DNA of 64,000 bases, taken from Gnetum montanum (lineage: Eukaryota > Streptophyta > Gnetopsida > Gnetales > Gnetaceae). The translations under genes and the position numbers were made by a program. Of the stretch, positions 1-11,677 are shown piece after piece. Positions within the stretch are counted from its first letter, which is position 1, and each line of letters begins with the position of its first letter. The DNA is taken from NCBI GenBank assembly GCA_015680685.1, contig MNCI01027290.1, forward strand, positions 124,188 to 188,187. The letters are read 5' to 3'. Under the pieces are notes generated by a model. It was not told the origin of the DNA, searched no databases, and saw only the letters and a program-made list of their open reading frames with translations.

Positions 1-36
1 GTATGGTGGAGTGTAGGGGTATCTCGCCACTCATCA
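1..36 (+). repeat. 3' tip of an A/C-family LTR
   Basis: These bases match the last 36 bases of the LTRs of element C (ending 38752 and 45195), including the GTGTAGGG core and the terminal CACTCATCA. No PBS follows, so this is the end of a 3' LTR or a solo LTR whose body lies left of the window. Confidence 0.85.
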
Positions 37-1290
37 AGCTATATAATTTATGAATATGTTTATACTTTTTTTATATTTTAATTATTTTATTTTAAGCATA
101 TGTGTACTAACCTTTGTTGACATCTTGAGTAACCAAGTATCAGGTACTAGATGGGTTATTGGCACATGGGGTCTACATCAAACATGTAATATGATTTGAT
201 TGTTCGATGTTTAGAATGTTGGATCATGCTTTTATATTATTTTTGATGCTTAGTTAGAATATTTTATTTTCTTTAGAATGATAGTAAAGAATTTTACCCT
301 ATAGATATCTATGGTTGAATTCAAACCTTAGACCTTGTATGACCTATGACTTTTTATATAGCTTGCACATCAGTTTTAGGCTTTCTATAGGGACATCTTT
401 TTTAATGCCATTTCCTTTGTCTTATAGGTGGTTTTTGTAGGTTTCGAAAGGTTGGGTAGACATCTTAAAGATCAGAGAGATGTCTAGGCTAAGTGTAGAG
501 ACCTTGCAAGAGATGTCTCAATTATGTTACTGAAGTCTCAGATTGAGTTGAGATGTTATAATCTTCAAATGAGACATCCTAGAGGTTGGAAAAAATCTTA
601 GCTGGGCCATTGCACACCAAAGTTAGACATCCCACTTTCCAGTTAGGGATGATAGTGAGATGACCCAGAAAGAGTAGAGATAACCCAAACGAGCAAGAAA
701 ACTTCTAAAATTACAATTCCAAATTGGAAAACAATCGAGAGAAGATGAAAAAATATGGAAACATCTAAAGATACTCAAGTTGAGTTAGGGAAAGGTTTCT
801 AGATTTCTTGTCTTCTCTTTATTAATAAATATTAATGTTGTTTCTTCATGAGATGTCATGATGAGAGATGAAAGCTCATGATGAGAGTTGATGAGCTTGT
901 GCAAGCATTATCACGAGAGCATTGTATAAGTGCATATTGGATTACATTTGAAGGTTAATTATGTATGTGGATTAACCTGTATGTCTCATGTGTCATACTT
1001 ATATGTTGAGATATTAGTCCTAAGTTATGAGAGAGATTCTCTATTGGTTGTATCTTGCATTGAGAACAACCATTATATGGTTTTAAAGCCTTATGCTATG
1101 CAACATTTTTTAAGTATTTGTGAGTGTTTTGGATGTTTTATGGCTTATGAAACTTTGTTGTAATATTCTTTTTAATAATTAAAGATATCTAGTTTTCTTA
1201 TTTTTATTATACTAATCTATCTTTCATAATATCTCGATTTACTAGGATTGAAGATTATTTTCTATTAGAGTGAACTTGCTCTAATAGTTA
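37..1290 (+). repeat. Presumed 5' LTR and flank of element G
   Basis: AT-rich DNA without a supportable gene. It ends directly before a PBS-like site, so at least its right part should be the 5' LTR of the gag-pol remnant that follows. The left LTR edge was not located and no second copy lies in the window. The short 77-codon ORF near 930-1163 has no recognisable content. Confidence 0.4.
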
Positions 1291-1291
1291 T

Positions 1292-1303
1292 TGGTATTAG
1301 AGC
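1292..1303 (+). promoter_or_regulatory. tRNA-iMet type primer binding site of element G
   Basis: TGGTATTAGAGC differs by one transition from TGGTATCAGAGC, the initiator-Met tRNA primer site used by many plant chromoviruses and Copia elements. It lies about 50 bp before the gag start, the expected place for minus-strand priming. Confidence 0.75.
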
Positions 1304-1351
1304 TTAGGCTATTGCTTGGGAATTTTGGTTATAGATTTTGTTAAATTTAGA

Positions 1352-2560
1352 TGATGCTTAAGAAGAAATAGGCACAAGCCTTGAATAAAGACATGGAGAG
1401 CATGAAGTCTTCCTTCCAACTAATAGTTGCTCGATTGGATGAAATCAGTGCAAAGGTGGATAGGAATGTAGGTCCTAGCCATATCTAGACATGTAGAGAT
1501 GATGAGCATTCATGCTTGAATGGCGGAGAAGTTTCTTATCTAGGTGGATAGAATGATGAGGAAGGAAAATCTAGCTATGGGAGTAGTGAAATCCATTAAC
1601 CTAGCATTATAATGGAAGGAAATCTAGTTTCTCATTTTAAAATTCCAAGAGCTCCATCAGTGGGCATTACTTCTTTTCATGGTAAGCTTGATGAGGAAGA
1701 TAAAGAAAAATTTTCTAGAGCATTCAAAAATGTTACAATACTTCCGTATGTTGAGTTAAAGACTTTCAATGATGTAGATAGCACCAATGCTTTTTCAAGT
1801 TGAATGAAGACATTTGATAAGTACTTTGAGTTGGAAGAGGTACCAAATCACTTAAGGGTACTAATTGTTGAATCTAGATTAAAAGAAATAACTTATACTT
1901 AGTAGGAAAAGGACTCCTAGGATTATGAAGGATAAAATGGATATCCTATCAGAGATTAGAAACTAATCAAATATAGATTGCAAATTGAATAGTCTTGACA
2001 AAGATAAGAGATGACATTGAAGTTGAAATTTCTAAGGCAAGGTGACAAGGATATTAAAGAGTTTTAAATCAGCTTTTGTAATCTATTCCATTAAGCTAAA
2101 GTGATTTGGAGGAGTATGAATAGGAATCAATCTTTCTAGGATGTCTCAGAATGACATTTTAGTAGGATTTTTCATTTTATAAGCTACAAAATCTTAATGA
2201 TGCATATGATTTGGTACTCAGGGTAGAAAAGAAACTAAGTAGATTTGAAAGAAGGAGAAAACAAACATCCAAGCAAAGTGACAAGGAATTTAAATGAGAA
2301 AAGGGATCCAAGTCAAAATCTAAAGATAAAGATGATAACCATGATAAGAAGACAAAGAAGAATAATGAGAAGGGTAAAGCCAAGAAGGATCAAGACAAAG
2401 AAAGAAAGGATCAAGGCCATAGCTTATCTAAGATTCAATGCTTCAAGTGTGAAGAATGAAGATACAAGTAATGGGAATGCCCACTTTATAAGAAAACCAA
2501 GGACAAAGATGTACAAAACATGAAGGTGGAGGAGACATCAAGATAATATTTTCAGAGAGA
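1352..2560 (+). pseudogene. Decayed gag of element G (Ty3/gypsy)
   Basis: The reading starts at an ATG about 50 bp after the PBS, with a helical N-terminus. It is broken by several stops and frame changes. A 63-codon open piece (1612-1803) holds the middle of gag. Past 2245 the product becomes very Lys/Arg-rich, as nucleocapsid regions do. Around 2437-2480 another frame shows a zinc-knuckle remnant, CFKCEE...WEC, in which the expected His is Tyr, as a C-to-T change would give. Gag would have formed the particle and packaged element RNA. The family is inferred from the pol remnant downstream; no function remains. Confidence 0.6.
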
Positions 2561-3865
2561 TAATCCTAATCCTTCCATGATTGAGGAAGTTTTTGAATTT
2601 AATTCTTATGCATTCATGAGGAATGTGAATAGAGAAGATCATCTTACTAGAAAATTGCTATTTAGAATTGGGGCTAGTTGTTTGCTTAGTGAAAAATGAA
2701 TTCATGTTTTGATTAATGTGGAAGCTCAAAAAAATGTTATTTATTTTAAGACAGTTGCTAGATTACTAATCCTCATCCTAGATACTACAAGGTACATTAG
2801 TTTTCTGGATATTTCTCTCAAGAGGTAAGGGAATAATGCACTTTAGAATTTGAAATTAGGAGTTTTCATGATGTTGTAAAGTGTGAAGTGCTTTTAATTG
2901 ATTGTGTTGATGTAATGTTTAGTAGACCTTGGAATTTTGATAATGATGCTCAGTTTAATGGATATATTTATGGAGTGTAGCTAGACATGATGAAATTTAT
3001 GAGTTGATTCCCATGATAGCTGAACTAGTGAGGTAGAAAAGCTCATTTAATATTTCCTTAATCCTTCTAGGAGAGAAAAAATACATTAAGAAACATGATA
3101 AAGTAGGTTTTGTTTTTGCTTTTGTATTAGTAGTTACTTCTAATCATGATGATGTACAAGTTGAAAATCTTGCACTTGTGCTAAGATTGAAGGAAAAATT
3201 TCTTAAGGTGTTCAAAGGGGAATTGGATGGATTACCACTAATGAGAAATGTACAACATTAAATTGACTTCATCCCTCATGCTACCATTGCAAATGAGAGA
3301 GTGTATTGGATGACATCAAATTAGAGGACTAAATTACAAAGGCAAGTAAAGGAGTTACTTATAAATGGCTTTATAAGGAAGTCCATTTCACCTTGTGTAG
3401 TTCTAGCAATGCTTATGACAAAAGAAGAATAACAATGAATAGAGGATATGCATTGATTCTATGACAGTGAATAACATAATAGTAAGGTATAGGTTTCCTA
3501 TTTTAAGGATGGTTGATATCATTACCAATGTAAATATTTTTAGCAAAATTAATTTGAAGAGTGGATACCATCAAATTTGGATTAGGCCTGGTGATTAATG
3601 GAAGATAGCTTTCAAAACATTGGATGGATTATTTGAGTGATTGGTGATGCCATTTGGGCTCACAAACACATATGCTACATTCATGAAGTTGATGCATGAT
3701 GTATTGAAGAACTTAATTGGTAAGTGTTGTATTATCTTTTTTGATGATATTTTGATGTATAACTCTAATGAGGAAGAAAACTTGGATCACTTGAGAATGG
3801 TATGTCTTAAATTGGAGGAGGAATAGTTCATGATCAATGTGAAGAAACATCATTTCTTCAAGAGT
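2561..3865 (+). pseudogene. Decayed PR-RT of element G (Ty3/gypsy, chromovirus-like)
   Basis: The protease part (about 2600-2990) is too decayed to show a catalytic triad. From about 3180 the frame gives recognisable RT pieces: the loop before the RT fingers, a KSGYHQIWIR remnant near 3560, then a 61-codon open stretch (3641-3826) with VMPFGLTN and the catalytic FFDDIL box (YxDD region). In-frame stops and frame changes occur throughout. The homology stops abruptly near 3865, just after the first block following the catalytic box (KKHHFFKS). RNase H and integrase are absent here. I infer that another element interrupted it, most likely F. Confidence 0.8.
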
Positions 3866-4249
3866 GTAACGATAAAAAAATTCAGTGTTGGAGAATTGAA
3901 CATCTTAGCACAGAACAGTTTTGACCCTAGGATCCATTGACCTTAGAAGGATCTAGAGTGCCTTAAACAGTCTTACCAATCACTTAAGAACTTTGAAAGT
4001 CTATTAATGGGATAAAATATGTATGAAAACAAGTGAGAAAACATGTAATAAATAGAGCCAACATTGAAATACAATTGTAGAAAATAATAAAAATATGACA
4101 AAATACTACAAATGATATATATTAATTCTATAACAAGTACAAGATAAGAGAGTACAAAAATGTGGAACTATAATCATTCCAATGCATTTTGCAAAAATGG
4201 GGATAAGAATCTAGCTTTTGGATGATTGATGTGCATGTTCATTAGTCCT
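3866..4249. other. Unassigned stretch between G and the F LTR
   Basis: AT-rich DNA with no coding signal and no match to other parts of the window. It may be the outer part of the F 5' LTR, lost from or absent in the 3' copy, or a separate small insertion. The true left edge of F is not resolved. Confidence 0.35.
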
Positions 4250-4590
4250 CCCAAGTGCATTTGATTAGCTTGATTCCATGTACTAAAATAGGGTCTTAGT
4301 ACTTCTAATGATTTATGTTGAAAAATGACTTTGGACTTGAAACACCACCAAAGATGCATGTTGTAACCTTTGTAACCCTCATCCATGAAACCCAAGGGTA
4401 AACTTCATTGTAAATGTGGACATTGTAATCCAAGGGATGTAATTTCACATACTTTAGCTCTTGGGGCTAAAAAATGCCTTATAAGTAGTCAAAGCCTCAA
4501 GCCCCTAGTGAAAAAAGTCATATTATGTCCATATTTTTGGGGGGGGGTGGGGCGGCTGTGGATGCAACATAACATTTGCTACACTAGATA

Positions 4591-4698
4591 TACCTATTGG
4601 GAGGTATGACCCACCTACATCCAAAGTTGGAGGATGCAACATTATACCTATTGGGAGGTATGACCCACCTACATCCAGAGTTGGAGGATGCAACATCA
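4591..4698 (+). repeat. 54-bp tandem duplication in the F 5' LTR
   Basis: Two near-identical 54-bp units start at 4591 and 4645 (TACCTATTGGGAGGTATGAC and onward). A partial third unit may lie just upstream (ATGCAACATAAC). No such duplication is seen in the 3' LTR. Confidence 0.85.
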
Positions 4699-4892
4699 CC
4701 CATGCTTAGTGTTGGGGATATAACTCTTACCCTCCAGTGTTGCAGTTTTCCTCTAGCATGGCCTAGAATTTTAGCACTACTCCAACTCTAGTGTTGACCT
4801 TGCACTTTAGTGTTGCTATTGGAAGGCCCAACGTGAGTGCAAGAAGCTAGTGTGGGTGAAATTTTTATTTACTATTTTTAGTAAATAAAATG

Positions 4893-5279
4893 ATTTTGGT
4901 GCCATGTGGGTATCATAACTTACCATACATAGTAACTTGGCTTGATTTGGACACTTGCAACACCTATACATAGCAGAAATCTATCAGCAATTAGGCCAAA
5001 ATTTGTAGCCAAATTTGNCTCTACACTGGGGTGGTTCAAGAACCTTCAAATTTGCAAGCGTGCAAGAGCTCTTGAATGCTAAATATGGCTGAAAATACAA
5101 AAGTATGAAACCTTTATATGGTGTTGGGGCTTAGTTTTTATAGGGTTTAGGCCACAAATTTGGCTACAAATTTTGGCCTAATTGCTGATAGATTTCTGCT
5201 ATGTATAGGTGTTGCAAGTGTCCAAATCAAGCCAAGTTACTATGTATGGTAAGTTATGATACCCACATGGCACCAAAAT
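4893..5279. repeat. 125-bp perfect inverted repeat bounded by single Ns (likely scaffold error)
   Basis: Positions 4893-5017 and 5155-5279 are exact reverse complements (125 bp). Single Ns stand at 5018 and 5280. The segment between the Ns (5019-5279) reads backwards relative to the other LTR at 63226-63350. Flipping it would make its first 125 bp coincide with 4893-5017. This looks like an overlapping contig placed in the wrong orientation, not a biological palindrome. Confidence 0.85.
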
Positions 5280-5830
5280 NACTCACTTTTGTGATCTTGA
5301 AACTCCCTTACATCTCAACCCCTTACATCATCAATGTTGCAGATCTAGTGCAAAGAGTAGCAAGGTTTGATAACATTGGGAGTTGCAGAATCTTCAGATC
5401 ATGAAGCTAATTGTGGCATCCAAAGCCAATGATTTCAATGGATGTTGAACCCCCACCAAAGTGAACCCCTCCCCCTATGCTACTTCAAGCACATCTTATA
5501 TACATTTTTTGATCCCTCTTTATTTCCATTAAAATAAAGTTTATAGTTCTATTTCTATGTAAGTTAGATTTATATTTTTTAAATTTTAGTGCACTTATTT
5601 TTCAGATTTGTATTTGCATTTTTGTTTTTTCAGCCTTTTTTGATCTTCCTTTAAGTTCTTGGATGATTTGCTAGATCATCTAGGGCACCTCAGATCCTAT
5701 TTTTTTGTAGAGGCCCTTGGGACTCGAGGTTAAAGCAATTTCACTGGAATTTTCAATTTTCTAGTAATCGAGATTTTCAGGCATTATAGTTTTCTAGTAC
5801 TAGAAGAAGGTCCTCCATCCAAATTCTATG

Positions 5831-6569
5831 ACCAAACCTATTGCTAGTTTGAAAATTTTTCTTGTGATCTTAAAATTTTGTAACCTTCAAAACAATTTTC
5901 TTTCAATTTTTGTAAATACCCTTTTGGTTGCCAAAACCAACACTACAACCCATCCCTCCCTGCCATCAAAGCCCAATGTGGAGGTTGCAAAAAATTTGGG
6001 TTTTAAAAAGTTTCATAGCAGCTGTTGAGAATTTTCAAAGTTAGTGTTGGTATACTATCAAAAATTTTCTCCCTTTGCTATGAAAACTTTCTAGCAAATC
6101 CAACATTAGTAGCCTACTAAAATCACACCTTTGTAAAAATCAAGGTTTTCATTTTTCTTTTAACAAGAAACCAAACTTGCCTAGAGTAAATCCCCTCTCC
6201 TCCCCAACATTGTGAAGAAAGATGTAAGACTTTCCATCTTACCTCCCTTCTTTTCCCTTTTTGAATTCCAGCATTGGTGTGGCTGCCAAACTAACATGGT
6301 TGGGGTTTGATACCTAAATTTGTGCATTTTCTTAAGTAAAGGGGTATACCCCCTTTGATAACCACTTTACCCTTTTGCAATTTACAAACTTTCTCAGCCA
6401 TACCCCTTTTGGTATTTTGAAGATTCCATTTGCTGGAATTTTTATTACCTTTATTAGCCAAAAATCTTTTTCAAGCCATTTTTAACATTCATCATGTCGT
6501 TCAGCTAATTGATTGTGTTTCCCTTCAATTTCACTAAGACAACTGCCAAGTAATAGGCTGTGAGAGCCT
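5831..6569 (+). other. Leader of element F between LTR and gag
   Basis: No gene is supported. The 66-codon ORF at 5828-6028 has no known features. This is the expected place of the untranslated leader, but no convincing PBS could be picked out. Confidence 0.4.
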
Positions 6570-8045
6570 ATGACCCCAAGGACCCTATTGTAGCCAAATG
6601 TAGGCAATCATTGAGACTTAGGGGGGCAAAGTCCTGAATTCTTGATCATAAATGAAGACCATTATAACTTCATTTGTGCCAAGATCCAGGCTAGCATGTT
6701 GATTCCACGAATGGAAGTAGAAGCAAAAAGGGAGTATGAACTCATATACCACAATGGGAAGAAGTATATTGCCTCCTCATATGACCAAATACCCCTCATT
6801 GAGACCTATGCATGCATCCTATCTTATCTAATTGAGATGGATGAGGAGGATGAGAAGCCTAGCACAGATGAGCAACATGAAGAAGAGGAAGAGTTTGAGG
6901 TAGAATCCAAACATGAGAACATTCTAGACGGGCTTTTCCAACATCCCACTCTTAAGGCCACCTTGCCCACCTCAACACCCCTCACTTCTTCCATGGGGTA
7001 TGCCCCTCAACCTTTGTCTTGACCTTACCCTACCATGTTTAGGTTACACTAGTCATCACAATGCACCAAACACAATTAGTGCGATAGCCCACCATCCTAC
7101 ATTCCTCCATGTCATTTTCCACCTAGCCTCTATCTATGTGACCATCATCAATGGTTGTCACCACCACTAATCCTCTCATCATCTAGATGGGACCCATCAT
7201 GGAACCTCAAGTATCCCAAGGGTCACATAGCCCTTTTATCTCATTTGTGCCCTAGATGCCATTACAAACCTCTTTTTTTTTATTTGGTCCACCCACTACT
7301 ATGATGACACAACCTCTGCCCTCGGTGCCACAACTAATAATGAGGCTACAGGCCTTTCAACAAACACTACAACACTTTGTGCAAATGCCACAACTGATGG
7401 GGGAACCCTAGGGCCTAGATCAAGCCTTCCAAATGATTTAGGACCTAACTAAAGAGCTAAAGAGGCTCAAAGCCTCTACTTCCTAGGCCATTAAGATCAT
7501 GGACTTCTATCAAGATGATTCCACTAGTCTTGTAGTCCCACCTCTAACTCTTTCCCCTAGTGTATCCACACCATAATTTACAACAATAGTGAAGGTGATC
7601 TAAACTCTCATCTTGTAACCTTCCACTCTAAGTGCTTATTGTTACAAGCTTGGCCTTACATAATAATGAGAATATTTGCTATGTACCTTACAAGGAAGGC
7701 CCTTGATTGGTACTGTGTTCTACTGAGAGGATCCATATCTTCTTTAGAAAACTTGATTACATAATTTATTAACCACTTCAAACACAACTTGAAGCCTAAT
7801 ACCATCCTTGGCTAGTTGATTAAGATCAAGAAAGAACCTCTTGAACTTGTGAAAAAGTTCATCCAATGATGGAATGGTTTACTCAATAAGATACTAGAGC
7901 AAATAGTTGAGACACACCTCTTAGCTATTTTCAAGGAGGTGATTAATGATTTCATCAAGTTGAAACTATATTATCTTGATCTGCAGTCACTAAGTCAAGC
8001 CTTCTCCTAGACCAAAATCATAGAGGATGTTGCAGCATACAACAC
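6570..8045 (+). pseudogene. Decayed gag of element F (Tat lineage)
   Basis: The open piece at 6642-7022 (126 codons) is homologous to the B gag N-terminus at 28817-29011 (-): both share an ICAKIQA / LYAKVQA block, then HNGK. An acidic stretch follows (about 6840-6910). Further on, several frames give the retrotransposon gag core: KALDWY near 7695, FINHFKHNL near 7765, and INDFIKLKLYYLDLQSL near 7945. The homology to B gag ends at 8045 in mid-protein. The zinc knuckle and protease seen in B are therefore missing here, replaced by integrase sequence on the opposite strand. Many stops and frame changes mark it as dead. Confidence 0.75.
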
Positions 8046-8340
8046 TTGATAAGGTATTGCTTTCAAGATGATCTAATAACTATTGTTGTATGCAAACTCT
8101 ATAAATGGAAAAAATCTATCCCAGCTATTTATATAGTTCAAAGTACAAGCTTGAAGCATATCTTCTAACATCTAATTTATTCTCTCTATTTAACCATCTA
8201 TCTAAGGGTGATACATTGATTTGAGATTCAGCATAGAGCTTAGGCTCTTTAGAAAAGATTGGTAAAATCTAGAAGTAAACATAAGATCTTTGTTTAACAT
8301 AATCATATTTGGAACCTGATGCAATGTCACAATATCTTAT
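8046..8340 (-). pseudogene. Integrase core fragment of a gypsy element (D)
   Basis: Read on the minus strand, this gives the second half of a chromovirus-type integrase catalytic core: FTSRFYQSF, then YHP.IDG.IERIN (equivalent to the conserved YHPQTDGQTE block with its catalytic Glu), then LEDMLQACTLNY and FIEFAYNNSY. Stops fall inside the conserved block. It abuts the broken F gag at 8046. Sequence upstream on its own strand (8341-8979) is not recognisable integrase or RT, so only a fragment remains. It differs from the integrases of A, E and F. Confidence 0.75.
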
Positions 8341-8979
8341 AGAAATCTTTTTGTTAGAATTTGGTTTTGTATCACTTGGATAATTATAATTATCCAAGGA
8401 TCTAAGTTCATAAGAGAACTTAACATGTTATATATTATGTTACACAATCTGTAATCCTTAATGATATGTATTCTTCTTCTTAATCACTTGCTTGGAATTC
8501 TTTGTAGTCTCCTTTGGGCTTACTTGTACTTTGCATAGTTCACTAGGAACCTTGCTTATCTCATCTTTATGAATGACTATCTTAATTCTTTGGACTTTAA
8601 AAAATACTTTTTCATAAGTATGTTCTTTTCTTAACCATTGTAACCTTTTGGATGGTCTTCTTTTCTTATTTAAGAAATTGGACAAGGCTACATATGGCAT
8701 AACTTGAACCTTCTCTTTCCTTGTAGGATACTAGATGTTGTGCTAAAATGATTACTTTTGTCTTCTACCATACTTCTTTAACCTCTTGGTTGTGGTGGTT
8801 GAATTCTTCTTATGAACTTTGTATTTCATAATGTTTTCTTTATATCTCTAACTTACAAGTTTCTTTGTCTTCTTGATAGATCATGCTCTGTATTATTTCT
8901 TGGTGCTCTTATCTTTATTAATCTCTTGATTATTTATTAGTTCTTATACACACACTGTCCACTTCCATATTTTTTACAT
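8341..8979 (-). other. Unassigned DNA with a basic 80-codon ORF (8458-8700)
   Basis: The minus-strand ORF starts MPYVALSNFLNKK and is rich in Lys, with no known motif. Lys-rich open stretches continue upstream to about 8860 with stops. It may be a decayed nucleocapsid-like tail of element D. No second copy is in the window. Confidence 0.3.
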
Positions 8980-9784
8980 TGATGAGCGATGAGGTATCCC
9001 TACACTCAACCATACGAATATGAGCATCCATGCACGATCCAATCGAATTCCAAGGACTAAGTGCTTACATGCCTTTGTGGAACAAGGATGGGTTGATCAA
9101 TCATTGTCTTCCCAAGCTTACTTGTATAGCACTATTGTATGGTTAAGTAAACTTGAGGTACATGATTTTTATAGTTTTTAAGTTTTTATGTCCTAGTGCT
9201 ACAAAGGGAGGAGAGAGATAACTAGGTAACTAATTTTAATTTAACTACTTAACTATGCTTTAACTAGTCCTAACACCAGCATCCATTCTCACTTTCTGTA
9301 CACATCCTGAACTGGTGCAACACTATTGGGATTGCAAAACACTAATCGTTACTAGGTTACCAAGTGTTACACACATGCTCGAAGTGATCGTACTGAGTGT
9401 ACTTAGGAGAGTTGTAGGGTGAGAGAGAGAACATTAATTAACTAAGGAAATTATTAAGTAACAGTAATTAATATTAATTAATCTATTCTGAATGTTGCAA
9501 GGTTTATCACAAAATTCAACTTTATTGCTGTACACAAGGTGTGCTCAAGTACACAATGCTCGAATAAAGATCCATTCACTTTATGACTCGTACTACGGGC
9601 ACTCAGAAATAATTCTATCTCTGGAAAGGGAAAAACACAAGATTTTGGATAAGGGACTAAGACTAACTATGAAAACCAAGTGCACCCACCTCTTATTTAT
9701 AGGCAACAAGGTAGGCCCTAATATCGCGTATGCGACATCGCTTGGAAGGCTCCAATATCGCGTACGCGATATCGTGACTCATCA
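8980..9784 (-). repeat. 3' LTR of element A
   Basis: On the minus strand it starts TGATGAGTCACGATATC next to a PPT and ends CGCTCATCA. It pairs with 36343-37163. It holds GATATC/CGTACG palindromes in the first 70 bp (9718-9776) and a TATA box (TATAAATA on the minus strand, 9694-9701). No PBS follows, as expected for a 3' LTR. Confidence 0.9.
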
Positions 9785-9800
9785 TACCCCCATGACTGAA
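9785..9800 (-). promoter_or_regulatory. Polypurine tract of element A
   Basis: On the minus strand TCAGTCATGGGGGTA abuts the LTR start. The same motif adjoins the C 3' LTR at 44165-44179, which supports it as the primer for plus-strand DNA synthesis. Confidence 0.85.
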
Positions 9801-11677
9801 TGAAAACTCATCCTCGAGTTCCTTACAAATATTAGGAAGGTATGGGATTATTAATTGAATGAGAACTAATAGCAACAGGGAATAACAAACTCAAAGTGCC
9901 TGATGAACGGATCGACAAACATATTACAACATTGGTGTTCATGTCCTTTGTGGTGAACACTATGCATAGATGACATCCAAACCCTCATTTGATAGCTTAG
10001 AGAGAGAGAGAGAGAGAGTAAAGAAAATGAGGCATGTTGCTACCAACGTTGCGATTGCACCTTCTGTTGTTTATCCATAGCCATGTGACCAAACTTGTTC
10101 CCAGTGTAAATGCTCCAGCTCCAATCCATCCTGAGTGCCTCCTCCTATCCCAGTCGATAGTTCGTGTAATTGCCATCTGCACACACAACACAATCACAAA
10201 TGAGCAAGGATAAGTAAACCATAATGCGGTTGATACCTTGCCTCGATATAAAGCACATTGGCTAGGTTGTGGTTATGGAAGAAACTAGGTTAGAGGTTTA
10301 TCATTGATAACTACCCAAGGTTTAGGGGTGATAAAAGTAGTAGAATGGAAAAATTTGTGATAAGGCCCCCACGACTAAGAGTGAACCTCCAGTAGCAATA
10401 GGGTGGAAAAGTATAGGGAATAAGAAAAATGGAAAAAATAACAATGAAAATGCCAATAAAATGGATGTCTTGGATGGGGATGAAATGAGAAATTGCTGAT
10501 TGCAGGAAATGTTTAAGGAGAAGAATTTAACAATTACACCATAAAGGAATGTCAATGGGTCCTCCCCAAAGTAGGCTCATGCCCTTTATTCCCTGACAAA
10601 CCCACAAACCAAAGAGTCCATAGGCTCTAGGAATGACATATGGAAACAATGGTTAAATACTTACCCACAAGAATTTACCAAAGAATAAAAATGTGTCAAC
10701 TAGGAGATAGACTAATCATAAAACTGGCAATGTGGTGGAAAATGGGGAGAAAGATGGAGAGTAGAAAATGGAATGGAATCCCAAGAGCAAGGTTGTGTAA
10801 AGTTCCTTGTGTATTTTATGGTTAAGGTGACTGAGTAGAACTCATTCCAAATCTAGACTCAAACCAACCACATTCAGTGACCTCGCATCAATACACTTGG
10901 CTAATCCATCCCCTTGAAGCAAAAAGAATGCTTCCCCAAAGAGTCACCACCATTCCAAGGAGAGCGAGATGGAGAAGTAGGAAGCAAGAAAAGGGCCTTA
11001 GTTAGAGGAAGCCTTCAGGCATGGGTAACATGTCTTTCCAGTGCCATAACTAGTGCTTGTAGCCTAGATTTCTTTATTATGTCTAAGGGGTGTGCTTTGA
11101 ATTCACACCAGTTTTTTTTTTTTGCCTTGAGAACCACACCATGAAAAGACTTATTTGATTTATTTGACTGCCTGATGTTTGGTCATTGGAGGAATGGTGC
11201 AGAACCCATGAAAAGCATTCAAGTACCCAGGAGAATAGCCAGCACATCTGCATCAAATCCCCTTGAAGTCACATCCTTTTCAACCATTGAATCCTTCCTC
11301 AGTTTGAAGAATATAAAGCCACCAATTCATTAATAAGTGTATTTAGAAAAAGGAATAGTATAGTTCCAAAACCAAGGGAGATCATAGAGTTGAACAGAGG
11401 AATGGATGGTGTGGACTCATTGCTTGTTTTATCAAAATAACCATATCATAGTATCAACATTGAAAATTAAAGGTAAAACGCAACATTAACAATCAACATC
11501 ATTATAGTACAATCCACAATCATGAGTGCTTATTGTATGATGAATGAAAGTAAATCAAATAAAGAAATAGGAAAAAATGTGAACGATGGTGTAAAAAAAA
11601 TAAATAAAATTAAAAATAAATGTGTAAAACAAAAATACAAAATTAAGAGTTGAGAGCTTAGAATGGTTAGCATTGGT
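9801..11677 (-). other. 3' noncoding region of element A
   Basis: About 1.9 kb between the end of integrase and the PPT, aligning in blocks with 42240-44160 of C (for example AGGCTCATGCCCTT near 10570 and GGCATGGGCCTGC near 43400 in opposite sense). It holds a (GA)n run at 10001-10018 and a second PPT-like motif at 10362-10380. The short ORFs here do not correspond between A and C and are not credited. Confidence 0.7.

Larger units (their letters stand above)
4250..5830 (+). repeat. 5' LTR of element F (approximate limits)
   Basis: From about 4339 this region aligns in order with 62607-64000: GAAACACCACC, ATCCATGAAACCCAAGG, a block on leaf-like AAGTG...TCAAG, the CATTCAAGAGCTCTT block (inverted here, see the contig note) and the 3' block ATCATCTAGGGCACC near 5676 and 63873. 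The two copies are therefore the LTR pair of F. Divergence is high, so F is old. The left edge is uncertain and no clear PBS was found after 5830. Confidence 0.7.

Noticed and set aside
4893-5279. Large hairpin or MITE-like inverted repeat
   Set aside because: The perfect arms, single Ns at both borders and comparison with the other LTR point to a flipped contig, not to a mobile hairpin element.
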